Notes: generated by a model not told the origin, from the letters alone. Numbered from the stretch's first letter, positions 16,684 to 24,657 are shown. The stretch is DNA of 35,237 nucleotides from an uncultured Solirubrobacterales bacterium (GCA_903953065.1 CAJBIG010000075.1:1-35237), one strand, 5' to 3'. Numbers and translations: made by a program.

Positions 16684-17175
16684 CTAGAGCCCGTCGTTGG
16701 CGCTTGGGGGCTGTCGCTGCTCGGCGTGAAGGCGCTGTGCTTGATCAATCGCGGCAGCAACCGCGGGAGGATCGTCAACCCCCTCGAAGCGAAGATTTCC
16801 GCCATCGCCCCCGGCTGTGTCAAAGTCGACGGTGCCAACCTTAAAGAGGCGGTCGAATGCGGACTGGCTGGTCGAAACGTTCTGCACGCGGTCGATTCGC
16901 GCCTGTTCAACCCGCTTAGAGAGACCGCCGCGCTGGATTGAGAGACGGTCGCTGGTGATTGTGTAAACCGTAAAGATCCGCTTCAGCAGCCCGACGCCGA
17001 TTGTCACGGCGGCGATCACGGCAAAGACGAGCACGGCGCCGAGTGGCGAGAAGATCAGCCACCAAAGGGCGCCAACAACGAGCCCGATCGCAAGCCCACT
17101 TAGGTAGAACGCCTTGATCGAGCGCCAGCTTGGGTGGCCGCTGTAGATGATCTCTTCGCTTGGGTGCATGTCCAT
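16684..17175 (-). CDS. PH-domain membrane protein (bacterial PH2/YdbT-like)
   Basis: The 163-residue product has a short N-terminus with HPSEEIIYSGHPSWRSIK, two adjacent membrane segments (FYLSGLAIGLVVGALWWLIF and GAVLVFAVIAAVTIGVGLL), then a soluble domain with YTITSDRLSIQRGGLSKR and IDRVQNVSTSQSAFDRLF. This is the layout of bacterial PH-like (DUF304/bPH2) proteins. Their function is not well known. An open frame reaches back to 17226, but a -10 element TAACTT lies 7 nt before ATG 17175, so I take that start; a second ATG follows two codons later. It is divergent from priA and ends directly against the metK stop. Confidence 0.85.
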   Translation of the reverse strand: MDMHPSEEIIYSGHPSWRSIKAFYLSGLAIGLVVGALWWLIFSPLGAVLVFAVIAAVTIGVGLLKRIFTVYTITSDRLSIQRGGLSKRVEQARIDRVQNVSTSQSAFDRLFKVGTVDFDTAGGDGGNLRFEGVDDPPAVAAAIDQAQRLHAEQRQPPSANDGL

Positions 17176-17182
17176 CGTCAGA

Positions 17183-17188
17183 AAGTTA
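17183..17188 (-). promoter_or_regulatory. -10 element of the PH-domain gene, leaderless type
   Basis: On the minus strand this reads CGCTAACTT, with TAACTT ending 7 nt before ATG 17175. It supports that start rather than the upstream one at 17226. Confidence 0.5.
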
Positions 17189-17235
17189 GCGACTGCGACG
17201 AAGCTCGGCCAGCGCGACCCATCCAACGCGCGCTC

Positions 17236-17241
17236 TATCGT
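17236..17241 (+). promoter_or_regulatory. -10 element of priA, leaderless type
   Basis: TATCGT ends 7 nt before GTG 17249, the priA start that best fits the protein family. It lies in the 73-base divergent gap with the PH-domain gene. Confidence 0.5.
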
Positions 17242-17248
17242 CGCCGCT

Positions 17249-19285
17249 GTGCCGAAAGTCGCTCAGGTCGAGCCGATAACGACGGCCCGCGTCCTGCGCG
17301 GGCCGTTCGATTACATCTGCCCCGATGGCGCCGATGTGGGCTCGGTGATGGTCGTTCCATTCGCTGGCCGTGACCTCTTGGCGGTCGTCACGGCCCTGAA
17401 AGATTCGTCAGAGCACGAGCTGAGCGAGGCGATAGAGCTTCTCCCCGTCTCTCTGCCGAGCGACCTTGTGGCCCTTGGTCCGTGGCTGGCGGACGAGTAC
17501 TGCTCTACGCCCGCGCGTGCCTACTCGCTGATGCTGCCGCCGCGCGGCGTTAAGGAGCGCTCGGCGCTCTATGCGAGCGTGTTGCGCGAGCCGGGCGAGG
17601 ATGAGCGGCTGACCGCCAATCAGCGCGAGCTGCTCGGCTCACTTCCACGGCTTGCCGGCGCCGACGTGGCCGCCCTGAGGAGGCTCGAGAAGCGCGGTCT
17701 GGTGCTTCTTGAGGCCCAGTCTCAGCGGCGCGCCCCCAAACACGCGGAGGTGGGGAAGGCTTCCGGGGCCAGCGGGCCGCCGCTCACTTCCGATCAGGCC
17801 GAGGCGCTCGAACAGCTGCTGGCGGCCGCGCCGGGAGAGCAGCTGCTGCTCCACGGCGTTACGGGCTCGGGCAAGACGGAGGTATACCTGCGCGCCGCCG
17901 CGGAGGTACTGGCTGCCGACAAGACGGTGCTCGTGCTGGTGCCGGAGATTGCGCTGACTCCGCAGATCATCTCGCGTTTTGTCGAACGCTTCGGCGAGAC
18001 CGTCGCGGTGATCCATTCCAAACTGACTCCAGGCGAACGGTTCGACGAATGGATGCGGCTTCGTAGCGGCGAAGCGCGGATCTGCATCGGGGCACGCTCG
18101 GCTGTCTTTGCGCCGATGAGCGACATCGGCCTGATCATCGTCGACGAGGAACACGACAGCAGCTACAAGAATGAGGGCGATCCGCGCTACGACGCCCGCC
18201 ACGTAGCGGCCCGCCGCGCCGAGGACCACGGTGCTGTCCTGGTTGCCGGCAGCGCCACGCCGCGAGCGGAAAGCTGGCAGAGGCTGCGCCGGTTGAGCCT
18301 GCCCAGCCGCGTTGATGGGTTGCCGCTCCCTGAGGTCGAGATCATCGATCTGCGTGGCGCCCCCGGGGTGCTCCACCCGGACACGTTCCAGGCATTGGTC
18401 GATTCGCGCAAGTCGATCGTGCTGCTCAATCGCCGTGGTTGGTCAAACTATCTGAGCTGCTCGAGCTGCGGTTACGCATGGGAGTGCCCTCAGTGCGACG
18501 TGACGCTGGTGCTGCATCGGGCAAGCGGGTCGATCTCGTGCCACCACTGCGGCCATCGTGAGCGCGTTCCGGAGCGCTGTGTGGAGTGCGGGTCGGTTTC
18601 GATCGCGCGCCACGGCACCGGGACCGAGAGGCTTGAGACCGAGTTGCCTGGAACCGTCTTCCGTCTCGACGGTGACGCGGCCGACGCCGGCGCCGTTCTG
18701 CGCGCCTTCGAGCAGGCTGACGAGGGGATTCTGCTCGGAACTCAGGTCGTCGCCAAAGGGCATGACTTTCCTGATGTCGAGCTCGGCGTCGTCGTCGACG
18801 CCGACCAAACCTTGCGCTTCCCTGACTTTCGAGCCGAGGAACGAACCTTTTCGCGCGTAACGCAGCTCGCCGGGCGCAGCGGCCGCGGCAGCGAGCGGGG
18901 GAGGGTGATCGTCCAGTCGTTTAGCCCGGACGCGCCGGCGCTGACGCTGGCTGCCCAGCATGACGCGCCAACGTTTTTGGAGCAGGAGCTCTCACGCCGC
19001 GAAGCATTGCGCTACCCGCCATTCTCAACGCTGATCCGAATCGTCTGCTCATCACCGCAGCCGGGGGCCGCTCAGGAGGCCGCCAGCGAGCTCCAGGAGG
19101 CGCTACCTTGCTCGCTTGGTCCTGCGCCTCTATTCCGCCTGCGCGGACGCGAGCGCTCGCAGATCGTGATCAAGGCGGAGGATCGCCGCGCCGCCGTTGC
19201 GGCGGTGAATGCTGCCGTCGGGCGGGTCGCAAAGGGGGCCGGTCGCAAGTCGGTCGCAATCTCGGTTGACGTTGAGCCGCAGTAG
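17249..19285 (+). CDS. priA: primosomal replication-restart helicase PriA
   Basis: PriA recognises stalled forks and D-loops and starts reloading of the replicative helicase. The 678-residue product has the N-terminal DNA-binding domain (PFDYICPDGADVGSVMVVPFAGR), a DEAH-type helicase core with Walker A GVTGSGKTEV and Walker B VDEEHDSSYKNEGDPRYDAR, and zinc-binding pairs CSSC, CPQC, CHHC and CVEC. It continues with TQVVAKGHDFPDVELGVVV and TQLAGRSGRG. All catalytic motifs are intact, unlike mycobacterial PriA. The frame is open upstream into the PH-domain gene; GTG 17249 fits the domain start and the -10 element. def follows after 35 bases. Confidence 0.97.
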   Translation: MPKVAQVEPITTARVLRGPFDYICPDGADVGSVMVVPFAGRDLLAVVTALKDSSEHELSEAIELLPVSLPSDLVALGPWLADEYCSTPARAYSLMLPPRGVKERSALYASVLREPGEDERLTANQRELLGSLPRLAGADVAALRRLEKRGLVLLEAQSQRRAPKHAEVGKASGASGPPLTSDQAEALEQLLAAAPGEQLLLHGVTGSGKTEVYLRAAAEVLAADKTVLVLVPEIALTPQIISRFVERFGETVAVIHSKLTPGERFDEWMRLRSGEARICIGARSAVFAPMSDIGLIIVDEEHDSSYKNEGDPRYDARHVAARRAEDHGAVLVAGSATPRAESWQRLRRLSLPSRVDGLPLPEVEIIDLRGAPGVLHPDTFQALVDSRKSIVLLNRRGWSNYLSCSSCGYAWECPQCDVTLVLHRASGSISCHHCGHRERVPERCVECGSVSIARHGTGTERLETELPGTVFRLDGDAADAGAVLRAFEQADEGILLGTQVVAKGHDFPDVELGVVVDADQTLRFPDFRAEERTFSRVTQLAGRSGRGSERGRVIVQSFSPDAPALTLAAQHDAPTFLEQELSRREALRYPPFSTLIRIVCSSPQPGAAQEAASELQEALPCSLGPAPLFRLRGRERSQIVIKAEDRRAAVAAVNAAVGRVAKGAGRKSVAISVDVEPQ

Positions 19286-19301
19286 CGCCGTGCGCGCCGT
19301 C

Positions 19302-19307
19302 TAGAAT
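19302..19307 (+). promoter_or_regulatory. possible -10 element of def
   Basis: TAGAAT ends 13 nt before the def ATG, the same distance as at the RluB-type gene; it would give a leader of about 6 nt. Confidence 0.4.
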
Positions 19308-19320
19308 CTGCTCCCTAACG

Positions 19321-19905
19321 ATGACCGAGGAGAGCGAAACAGAAGCGCAAGAGCTTCGCCGCGAGCCACCCGAGCTCGACCAAGAGATGCTCGCTCGCCG
19401 CGAGGCGGCGCTGCGTCACGTGCGCAAGTTCGGCGACCCGGTGCTGAAGTCGCGCGCCGCTGAGGTCACCGACTTCGATGACGGGCTGCGCGCTGAGGTC
19501 GATCGAATGGGACTGCTGATGGATGACGCTATCGGAGTCGGATTGGCGGCCAATCAAGTCGGATTACTGCGCCGTTTTTTCGTCTATCGCGTTCACGAAG
19601 ACGGTCCGATCCAAGCGCTCGCGAACCCTGTCATCACTTGGAGCTCGGATTTGGAAGAGACGTTTGAGGAGGGCTGCCTCAGCTTGCCGCAGGTCGTCGT
19701 CGACGTCACGAGGCCAGCGCAGATTCGCGTCAGCGCGCAGGACAGATTTGGCAAGCCGGTCGAGCTTGAAGCAGATGGCCTCGAGGCTCGCATAATTCAG
19801 CACGAGCTCGACCACCTTGACGGAGTGCTGATCATCGATCGCACGACGCGCGGTCAGCGCCGCGAGGCGATGCGCAGCCTGCGCGAGCTCGGCTCAGGCT
19901 TCTAG
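19321..19905 (+). CDS. def: peptide deformylase
   Basis: Def removes the formyl group from nascent N-termini, reversing the modification that Fmt (next gene) places on initiator tRNA. The 194-residue product has all three metal-site motifs: GVGLAANQ (72-79), EGCLS (117-121, Cys119) and HELDH (161-165). About 30 residues rich in Glu precede the usual start of the fold (VRKFGDPVLK), so there is an N-terminal extension if ATG 19321 is correct; an in-frame ATG at 19387 would remove most of it. The last residues are basic. fmt begins 12 bases after the stop. Confidence 0.97.
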   Translation: MTEESETEAQELRREPPELDQEMLARREAALRHVRKFGDPVLKSRAAEVTDFDDGLRAEVDRMGLLMDDAIGVGLAANQVGLLRRFFVYRVHEDGPIQALANPVITWSSDLEETFEEGCLSLPQVVVDVTRPAQIRVSAQDRFGKPVELEADGLEARIIQHELDHLDGVLIIDRTTRGQRREAMRSLRELGSGF

Positions 19906-19917
19906 GAGTCCCCAGCG

Positions 19918-20745
19918 ATGCGAACGGTCTACCTCGGCACGGCACAGTTCGCGGCGGCGGTGTTGCGTCATCTCGTTGCGGACGGGACGGTGCCGCAGCT
20001 CGTCGTCACGCGGCCGGACCGACCCGCCGGACGCGGGCGCAAGCTGACTGCCCCGCCGGTCGCCGACGTCGCGCGAGAGCTCGGGATCGCCGTCGTGCAG
20101 CCTGAGGACGTAAATGACGAAGCAGGGCGCCAGCTAATCGCCGACGCCGAGCCGGACGCACTGCTGGTCTGCGCGTATGGCGCGCTGATCCGCGAGCCGC
20201 TGCTCTCAAGTTACGAGATCCTCAACGTCCATCCGTCGCTGCTGCCGCGATGGCGCGGAGCTGCCCCAATCGAGCGAGCGATCATCGAAGGCGACGGCGA
20301 GACCGGCGTGTCAATAATGCGTCTCGTCGAGGGGCTTGATTGCGGGCCGGTCTGCGCCCAAGAGCGCGAGCCGATAGCCGACGACGACAGTTTCGGCACG
20401 TTGAGCGAGCGGCTCGAGCAGCGCAGCGCCGCGCTCCTTGGAGAGGTTCTGGTTGCTCCGCGACCGTTCGTTGAGCAGGATGAATCGGCCGCGACCTACG
20501 CCGAGAAGATCACCGCCAGCGACCGCATTCTTGACCCAGTCAGCAGCGCGGCAGAGCAGGATCGCCTCGTCCGCGCACTATCCCCGCACATCGGCGCGAG
20601 GGTTGAACTCGAAGACGGTCTGATGCTGGGGGTCCGCAGCGCACATCTGGATAGTGGCCGTCTGATCTACGACGAAGTTGTGCCTCCCGGCTCGCGCCCG
20701 ATGAGCTGGGAAGAGTTCCAGCGTGGCCGCGGCGAACGAGAGTGA
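19918..20745 (+). CDS. fmt: methionyl-tRNA formyltransferase
   Basis: Fmt formylates Met-tRNA for translation initiation, using 10-formyl-THF. The N-terminal domain is clear: YLGTAQFAAAVLRHL at the start, TRPDRPAGRGRKL, then LNVHPSLLPRWRGAAPIERA with the catalytic Asn-His region and the HPSLLP..RG signature, and SIMRLVEGLDCGPV. At 275 residues it is shorter than the ~310 of E. coli Fmt; the C-terminal OB-fold tRNA-binding domain (from about residue 200, YAEKITASDRILD) seems reduced. An AGGAG at 19904-19908, overlapping the def stop, gives a good ribosome-binding site with 9-nt spacing. The expected next gene, rsmB, is missing. Confidence 0.95.
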   Translation: MRTVYLGTAQFAAAVLRHLVADGTVPQLVVTRPDRPAGRGRKLTAPPVADVARELGIAVVQPEDVNDEAGRQLIADAEPDALLVCAYGALIREPLLSSYEILNVHPSLLPRWRGAAPIERAIIEGDGETGVSIMRLVEGLDCGPVCAQEREPIADDDSFGTLSERLEQRSAALLGEVLVAPRPFVEQDESAATYAEKITASDRILDPVSSAAEQDRLVRALSPHIGARVELEDGLMLGVRSAHLDSGRLIYDEVVPPGSRPMSWEEFQRGRGERE

Positions 20746-20769
20746 TCGCCATTCCGGGGGAGGGCGTTC

Positions 20770-20775
20770 TATTGT
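20770..20775 (+). promoter_or_regulatory. -10 element of the zinc-ribbon gene, leaderless type
   Basis: TATTGT ends 7 nt before ATG 20783. This supports that start rather than the in-frame upstream position at 20723, which would overlap fmt. Confidence 0.5.
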
Positions 20776-20782
20776 TCGAAAC

Positions 20783-21004
20783 ATGGCGGAAGTTTCAGTC
20801 GGATTGGAGTGCCCTTCGTGCCACGAGCCGTGGCTGCGACCGACGACCGTGCCCGGCCGCTACCGCTGCGTCTACTGCCTTCACCGTTACGAGCTGCGGT
20901 CGGTCTGCCCGGGCTGCGGTGAACACCAGACGATCGTGCGAATGTCGAGCACCGCAACGACCCAGTGCTCACACTGCGGCACGTCGATGCTGGTGGAGGT
21001 TTGA
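20783..21004 (+). CDS. small protein with four CxxC pairs (double zinc ribbon), function unknown
   Basis: The 73-residue product has four evenly spaced CxxC pairs: CPSC (from residue 10), CVYC, CPGC and CSHC. They would bind two zinc ions in rubredoxin-like or zinc-ribbon folds. There is no membrane segment and almost no sequence besides the two ribbons. I do not recognise a named family. Similar small zinc ribbons act in nucleic-acid or protein contacts, but nothing here decides that. It sits between fmt and rpe, where rsmB often lies in Actinobacteria, and rpe starts 3 bases after its stop, so both are likely on one mRNA begun at the -10 element upstream. Confidence 0.8.
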   Translation: MAEVSVGLECPSCHEPWLRPTTVPGRYRCVYCLHRYELRSVCPGCGEHQTIVRMSSTATTQCSHCGTSMLVEV

Positions 21005-21006
21005 CG

Positions 21007-21657
21007 ATGACCGTTGAGATCGCTCCGTCGATCCTCAGCGCCGACTTCGGCATCCTGCGTGAGCAGGTTCTGCTCGTTGAGGACGCCGGCGCGCGAATCA
21101 TCCACGTCGACGTCATGGACGGCCAATTCGTGCCGCCGCTTTCGATGGGCCCGCAGGTCTGTGAGGCGCTGCGCGACATGGGCCTTCACCTCGAGGTCCA
21201 CCTGATGGTTGATCGCCCGGAGACAGTCCAAGTAGAAACTTTCGCCGCGGCTGGCGCGGGGACGATCATCATCCACGCCGAGGCGACCCCAGCCGTCGAC
21301 TACACACTTGAGTTGATTCGCTCGCACGGCTGCAAGGCGGGACTGGCAGTCAACCCCGCGACGCCGCTCGCCATCTACGAGGAGGTCGAACCGGATTTGG
21401 CGCTCTGCATGACCGTCAACCCAGGCTGGGGCGGTCAGAGTTTCATCGCGAGCTCGATCGAGAAGATCACTCGGCTGCGCGCGATAGTCGGCGACGAGGT
21501 TGTGATCGAGGTAGACGGCGGAGTAGACGCAAGAACGGCGGGGCTATGTGTTGCCGCCGGCGCTTCCCGGCTGGTCGCCGGCTCGGCGATCTTCGGTCAG
21601 GATGATCCCGCCCGAGCCTTCAATGACATCCTCAACGCTGCGACGAGCCGGAACTAG
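21007..21657 (+). CDS. rpe: ribulose-phosphate 3-epimerase
   Basis: Rpe interconverts ribulose 5-phosphate and xylulose 5-phosphate in the pentose phosphate pathway; ribulose 5-phosphate is also the substrate of RibBA in this window. The 216-residue TIM barrel has APSILSADFG at the start, DVMDGQFVPPLSMGP with metal ligands, HLMVDRPE, MTVNPGWGGQ, and EVDGGVDART near the end, followed by the phosphate-binding AGASRLVAGSAIFG. A strong GGAGG (20995-20999) lies 7 nt before ATG 21007. The last 114 bp overlap the convergent flippase gene, including the conserved phosphate-binding segment. The usual downstream neighbour ribD is displaced by the glycan module. Confidence 0.97.
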   Translation: MTVEIAPSILSADFGILREQVLLVEDAGARIIHVDVMDGQFVPPLSMGPQVCEALRDMGLHLEVHLMVDRPETVQVETFAAAGAGTIIIHAEATPAVDYTLELIRSHGCKAGLAVNPATPLAIYEEVEPDLALCMTVNPGWGGQSFIASSIEKITRLRAIVGDEVVIEVDGGVDARTAGLCVAAGASRLVAGSAIFGQDDPARAFNDILNAATSRN

Positions 21658-22956
21658 ATCGCCGTCGGCGCGGGGTGGCTGGCGGTAGAGGATGTAAAGC
21701 AGGGCGCAGAGCGTTGCCGTTGCCGCCGGGTAGCCAAGCTCTGCGCGAAGCAACGCCGACTCGACGAGCGGCACGAACATCCAGCCGACGAACGCCAACG
21801 CGACGAGCAACCAGATCACGCTCGCGGCCTTGGCGCGGCCGCGCGCCAACGCTGCCTGATTGAGCGTGCCGGCGATCAGGTGGAATCCCATTCCGATCGC
21901 GACGGCAGCGAGGCCCCAGCGGCCGAAGGTTGTGTCGTCGCCAAAGAAGAGCTCCATCAGGCTGGGTCCGAGCAGCAGCATCACAAGCGCTGAGAGTCCA
22001 GCGAAGACCGCGATCGCGCGAACGGTGATCTTGATTGCCCGCGAGAATTCTTCGCCGCCTTTGGTCGCCTCAAGGCCTGTGAGGTGCGGCAGCAGCGTTG
22101 TTTGGACCGATTGGAATAGCTGCAGTGGCGCCCGCGTGATCAGCAGCACGCTGAATACGGCGCCGGCAGTCGCCGCGCCGGCGACCGAATCGGCCACGAG
22201 TACGCCCGCGTTGAGCAGCGTCTGCTCGCCGAGCTGAATTGCGGCCACGGCGCCGGCAAAGCCGACGCCACTGCCGGCAACCGAAGCAACCTCGAGCTCC
22301 GGAGCGTCGCGATCCAAGCGGCTGTGACGGGCAATCGCCCACGGCACGACAAGCAGCGACGCCAGCGGGGCGGCAAAGATCCCGATCGCAATTGCGGTCT
22401 GTCCGCTAGTGATGCCGATCAGCACCGCGAGCGGAAAGCAGACCCTCGCGCTGGATTCAAAGAGCATCAATCCGCCATACAGAACAAACCACTGGTGCCC
22501 GGCGAAGTAGCCACGCGCGAAGTAGCTCGCGGCGTAGGCGACAGTCGCAGAGACGAAGATCAGGTAGAGCGACTGAGAGCCGCCGAAGAGCTGCTCTATC
22601 TGGGGGCGCAGGGCAATCGCCACGACGAGAAATGTGAGCGCGAAACCGGTTTGAATCAGCATCGGGCCACGGAGCGGATGGTTGCCTTCGGCGCCGCGCG
22701 CGCGGCGGTCGGAGATTGTCCGTGAGAGAAGCTGCTCTATCGGTCTGTAAATGACGGAGATGACAATGAAGAGAGCGGCCCAGAGCACACTGAGCTCGCC
22801 GTAATCGGTCGCCGTGAGCAGATGCGACGAGAGCGAGAAGTAGAGGAACGTCAGCAGCCCGGTCGCGCCAACGCCGACCGCAAGGACTCGCGCCCCTGAT
22901 ACGTAATCGCCCTTGGTCGGCGTCGCTACCGGAGCGGGTTGTTCAGGCTTAGCCAT
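21544..22956 (-). CDS. polysaccharide flippase, MOP/Wzx-like
   Basis: The 470-residue product is hydrophobic with about 12-14 membrane segments. It begins GARVLAVGVGATGLLTFLYF and then YGELSVLWAALFIVISVIYRPIEQLLSR, the pattern of oligosaccharide flippases and related MOP-family exporters. These flip lipid-linked glycans across the membrane. It is the last gene of a three-gene minus-strand unit with a methyltransferase and a glycosyltransferase, which supports a role in surface-glycan export. The C-terminus beyond the last membrane segment is a polar tail of about 45 residues; its final ~37 residues are coded opposite the rpe 3' end. The exact substrate is unknown. Confidence 0.85.
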   Translation of the reverse strand: MAKPEQPAPVATPTKGDYVSGARVLAVGVGATGLLTFLYFSLSSHLLTATDYGELSVLWAALFIVISVIYRPIEQLLSRTISDRRARGAEGNHPLRGPMLIQTGFALTFLVVAIALRPQIEQLFGGSQSLYLIFVSATVAYAASYFARGYFAGHQWFVLYGGLMLFESSARVCFPLAVLIGITSGQTAIAIGIFAAPLASLLVVPWAIARHSRLDRDAPELEVASVAGSGVGFAGAVAAIQLGEQTLLNAGVLVADSVAGAATAGAVFSVLLITRAPLQLFQSVQTTLLPHLTGLEATKGGEEFSRAIKITVRAIAVFAGLSALVMLLLGPSLMELFFGDDTTFGRWGLAAVAIGMGFHLIAGTLNQAALARGRAKAASVIWLLVALAFVGWMFVPLVESALLRAELGYPAATATLCALLYILYRQPPRADGDLVPARRSVEDVIEGSGGIILTEDRRAGDQPGSAGGNT

Positions 22957-23584
22957 TGAGTCGTACTACCGCCATTACCCATGGGAACGGGTGGCGCAGT
23001 TCAACAACTTCGCCGTAGCGAGAGAGCATCTCCCGGAACGAGCGACTCGACCAATGGTTGAGGTGCCCAGGCGTGTTGCCCAGATCGCTCCAATAGGCGC
23101 CGCGCGCGATGTTTGTGATTCTCCAAAGTGGCTCGCGCGGCACCGACAGAAGCAGCCAGCGTTCGGCGCACCGCGACATCTCGGAGAGCACCATTTCAGG
23201 GTCGCTGACGTGCTCGAGCACTTCGATCGCGGTCGCGGTATCGAATTCGTTGTCGGCGAACTCAAGTTCCTCGCCCTTCATGACGCGGTACTCAAGGTTC
23301 GGCGCGCGACGCTGCTCCCATTGAGCGTGGAGCAGTGGATCGTCCAGATCGGTGCCGACAATACGGCCGCCGCTCGGCAGTCGCCCGGCCCACTCGTGCG
23401 TGAGTACGCCCTCGCCGCAGCCGATGTCGAGGATTGAAGTTGGGGCGGCCATCGCGTAGCAAGCGTCGAGGTCGCGGTGGAAACCTGCCATCAGGCGGCG
23501 GACAACCGGGTTCGTCGAACCGTACTTATCGAAGGTGTTGCCCGTTACCGTTCCTTCGCTGTCTACTGTCACGCGCGACTTCAT
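22949..23584 (-). CDS. class I SAM-dependent methyltransferase
   Basis: The 211-residue product has a Rossmann methyltransferase core: SILDIGCGEGVLTHEWA (motif I, SAM binding), GTDLDDP (motif II), and DTATAIEVLEHVSDPEMVL (motif IV with the common EVLEH). The N-terminal part includes FDKYGSTNPVVRRLMAGF. This is the methyltransferase 11/23 group; the acceptor cannot be read from the sequence. Lying between a glycosyltransferase (4-nt ATGA overlap upstream) and a flippase (8-nt overlap downstream), it most likely methylates a sugar or lipid carrier intermediate of a surface glycan. That is inference from context only. Confidence 0.87.
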   Translation of the reverse strand: MKSRVTVDSEGTVTGNTFDKYGSTNPVVRRLMAGFHRDLDACYAMAAPTSILDIGCGEGVLTHEWAGRLPSGGRIVGTDLDDPLLHAQWEQRRAPNLEYRVMKGEELEFADNEFDTATAIEVLEHVSDPEMVLSEMSRCAERWLLLSVPREPLWRITNIARGAYWSDLGNTPGHLNHWSSRSFREMLSRYGEVVELRHPFPWVMAVVRLNG

Positions 23585-24648
23585 CGCGACGCCTCCTCTT
23601 GTTTGATCAGCGCGCGCTGTTCGCTTGGAGTCGGAGCTGAATGGGCACCGGTGGTTGCCGCTTGGCCGGTCGGCGCGGCGCCGGGCTCGTAGTGCGACGG
23701 TGGCACGCCGAGCTCCAGTTCGACCCGGCGGACGCGCTCGAAAATCCGTTGGCTCATGATTCGCTGGGCGTGCATCAGGTCGCCAATGACGGCCAGCGCG
23801 CCCATCACGACGGCAGCGTTGAACAGCACGGCGCCGAAGATCAGCGACTGCACGTGGCCGGCGCCATCACCTTGAACCCAGTAGATGAAGAAGAGCGTGA
23901 ACGGGACCAGGGCGGCGATGCCGAGCACAACCGCCGCCGTGGCGAAGACGCGCATCGGTTCGTACTGGGCGTAGATGCGGAAGATCGAGACGCCGTTGCG
24001 TCGCACGTAAGACCAAGTCGATGGAAAGAGTCGCGACTCGCGCGTCTTCGGGTTCGTTCGGATCGGAACATCCTCGACCGCCACGAGAAGCTTGCCGGCC
24101 TGGATGATCGTCTCGAGCGTGTAAGTGAAGCGCGAGACGACGGCCATCTGCAGTGCTGCTTCGCGGTTGTAGGCGCGGAAGCCGGAAGTCGTATCGGGGA
24201 CATCGGTTTCGGACGCTTGGCGAACGACCCAGGAACCGAGCTTCTGCAGCCGCTTTTTGATTGGAGAGAAGTGTTCAATCGAATCTGTCTGACGATCACC
24301 GATGACCATGTCGGCCCGGCCGTCGATTATCGGCTCGACCAGCTTGGGGATGTCGGCCCCGAAGTACTGGTTGTCGGCGTCGGTGTTGACGATTACGTCA
24401 GCGCCGAGCTTTAGGCAGGCGTCGAGGCCCGCCTGGAAGCCGGCTGCAAGGCCACGGTTGTTGGTCAGTCGGACGATGTGGTCAACGCCGTTCGCTCGCG
24501 CGACGTCGACAGTTGAGTCGGTCGAACCGTCGTCGATGATCAGCCATTCGACATCGGCGATGCCGTCCACTTGGCGCGGAAGGTCGGCGAGGGTCTCGGG
24601 AAGAGTCTCCTCTTCGTTGAGGCACGGGATCTGAATGATCAGTTTCAT
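23581..24648 (-). CDS. GT2 glycosyltransferase, DPM1/polyprenyl-phosphate type with membrane tail
   Basis: The 355-residue product has a GT-A domain of family 2: IIQIPCLNEEETLPETL at the start, LIIDDGSTDSTVDVA, NRGLAAGFQAGLDACL, NTDADNQY with the metal-binding Asp90 and Asp92, then TTSGFRAYNREAA. Two membrane segments follow near residues 230-290, then a cytoplasmic tail. This resembles dolichyl-phosphate-mannose synthase-like enzymes, which make polyprenyl-phosphate sugars used by GT-C transferases outside the cytoplasm. The divergent neighbour is a GT-C-like protein, so donor and user may be paired; the sugar is unknown. It is the first gene of the minus-strand unit. Confidence 0.9.
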   Translation of the reverse strand: MKLIIQIPCLNEEETLPETLADLPRQVDGIADVEWLIIDDGSTDSTVDVARANGVDHIVRLTNNRGLAAGFQAGLDACLKLGADVIVNTDADNQYFGADIPKLVEPIIDGRADMVIGDRQTDSIEHFSPIKKRLQKLGSWVVRQASETDVPDTTSGFRAYNREAALQMAVVSRFTYTLETIIQAGKLLVAVEDVPIRTNPKTRESRLFPSTWSYVRRNGVSIFRIYAQYEPMRVFATAAVVLGIAALVPFTLFFIYWVQGDGAGHVQSLIFGAVLFNAAVVMGALAVIGDLMHAQRIMSQRIFERVRRVELELGVPPSHYEPGAAPTGQAATTGAHSAPTPSEQRALIKQEEASR

Positions 24649-24657
24649 CGACGCCCA

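Noticed and set aside
23641..24414. 257-residue plus-strand frame opposite the GT2 gene
   Set aside because: The minus strand encodes clear GT2 motifs (DDGSTDS, DADNQ); the plus frame has none.
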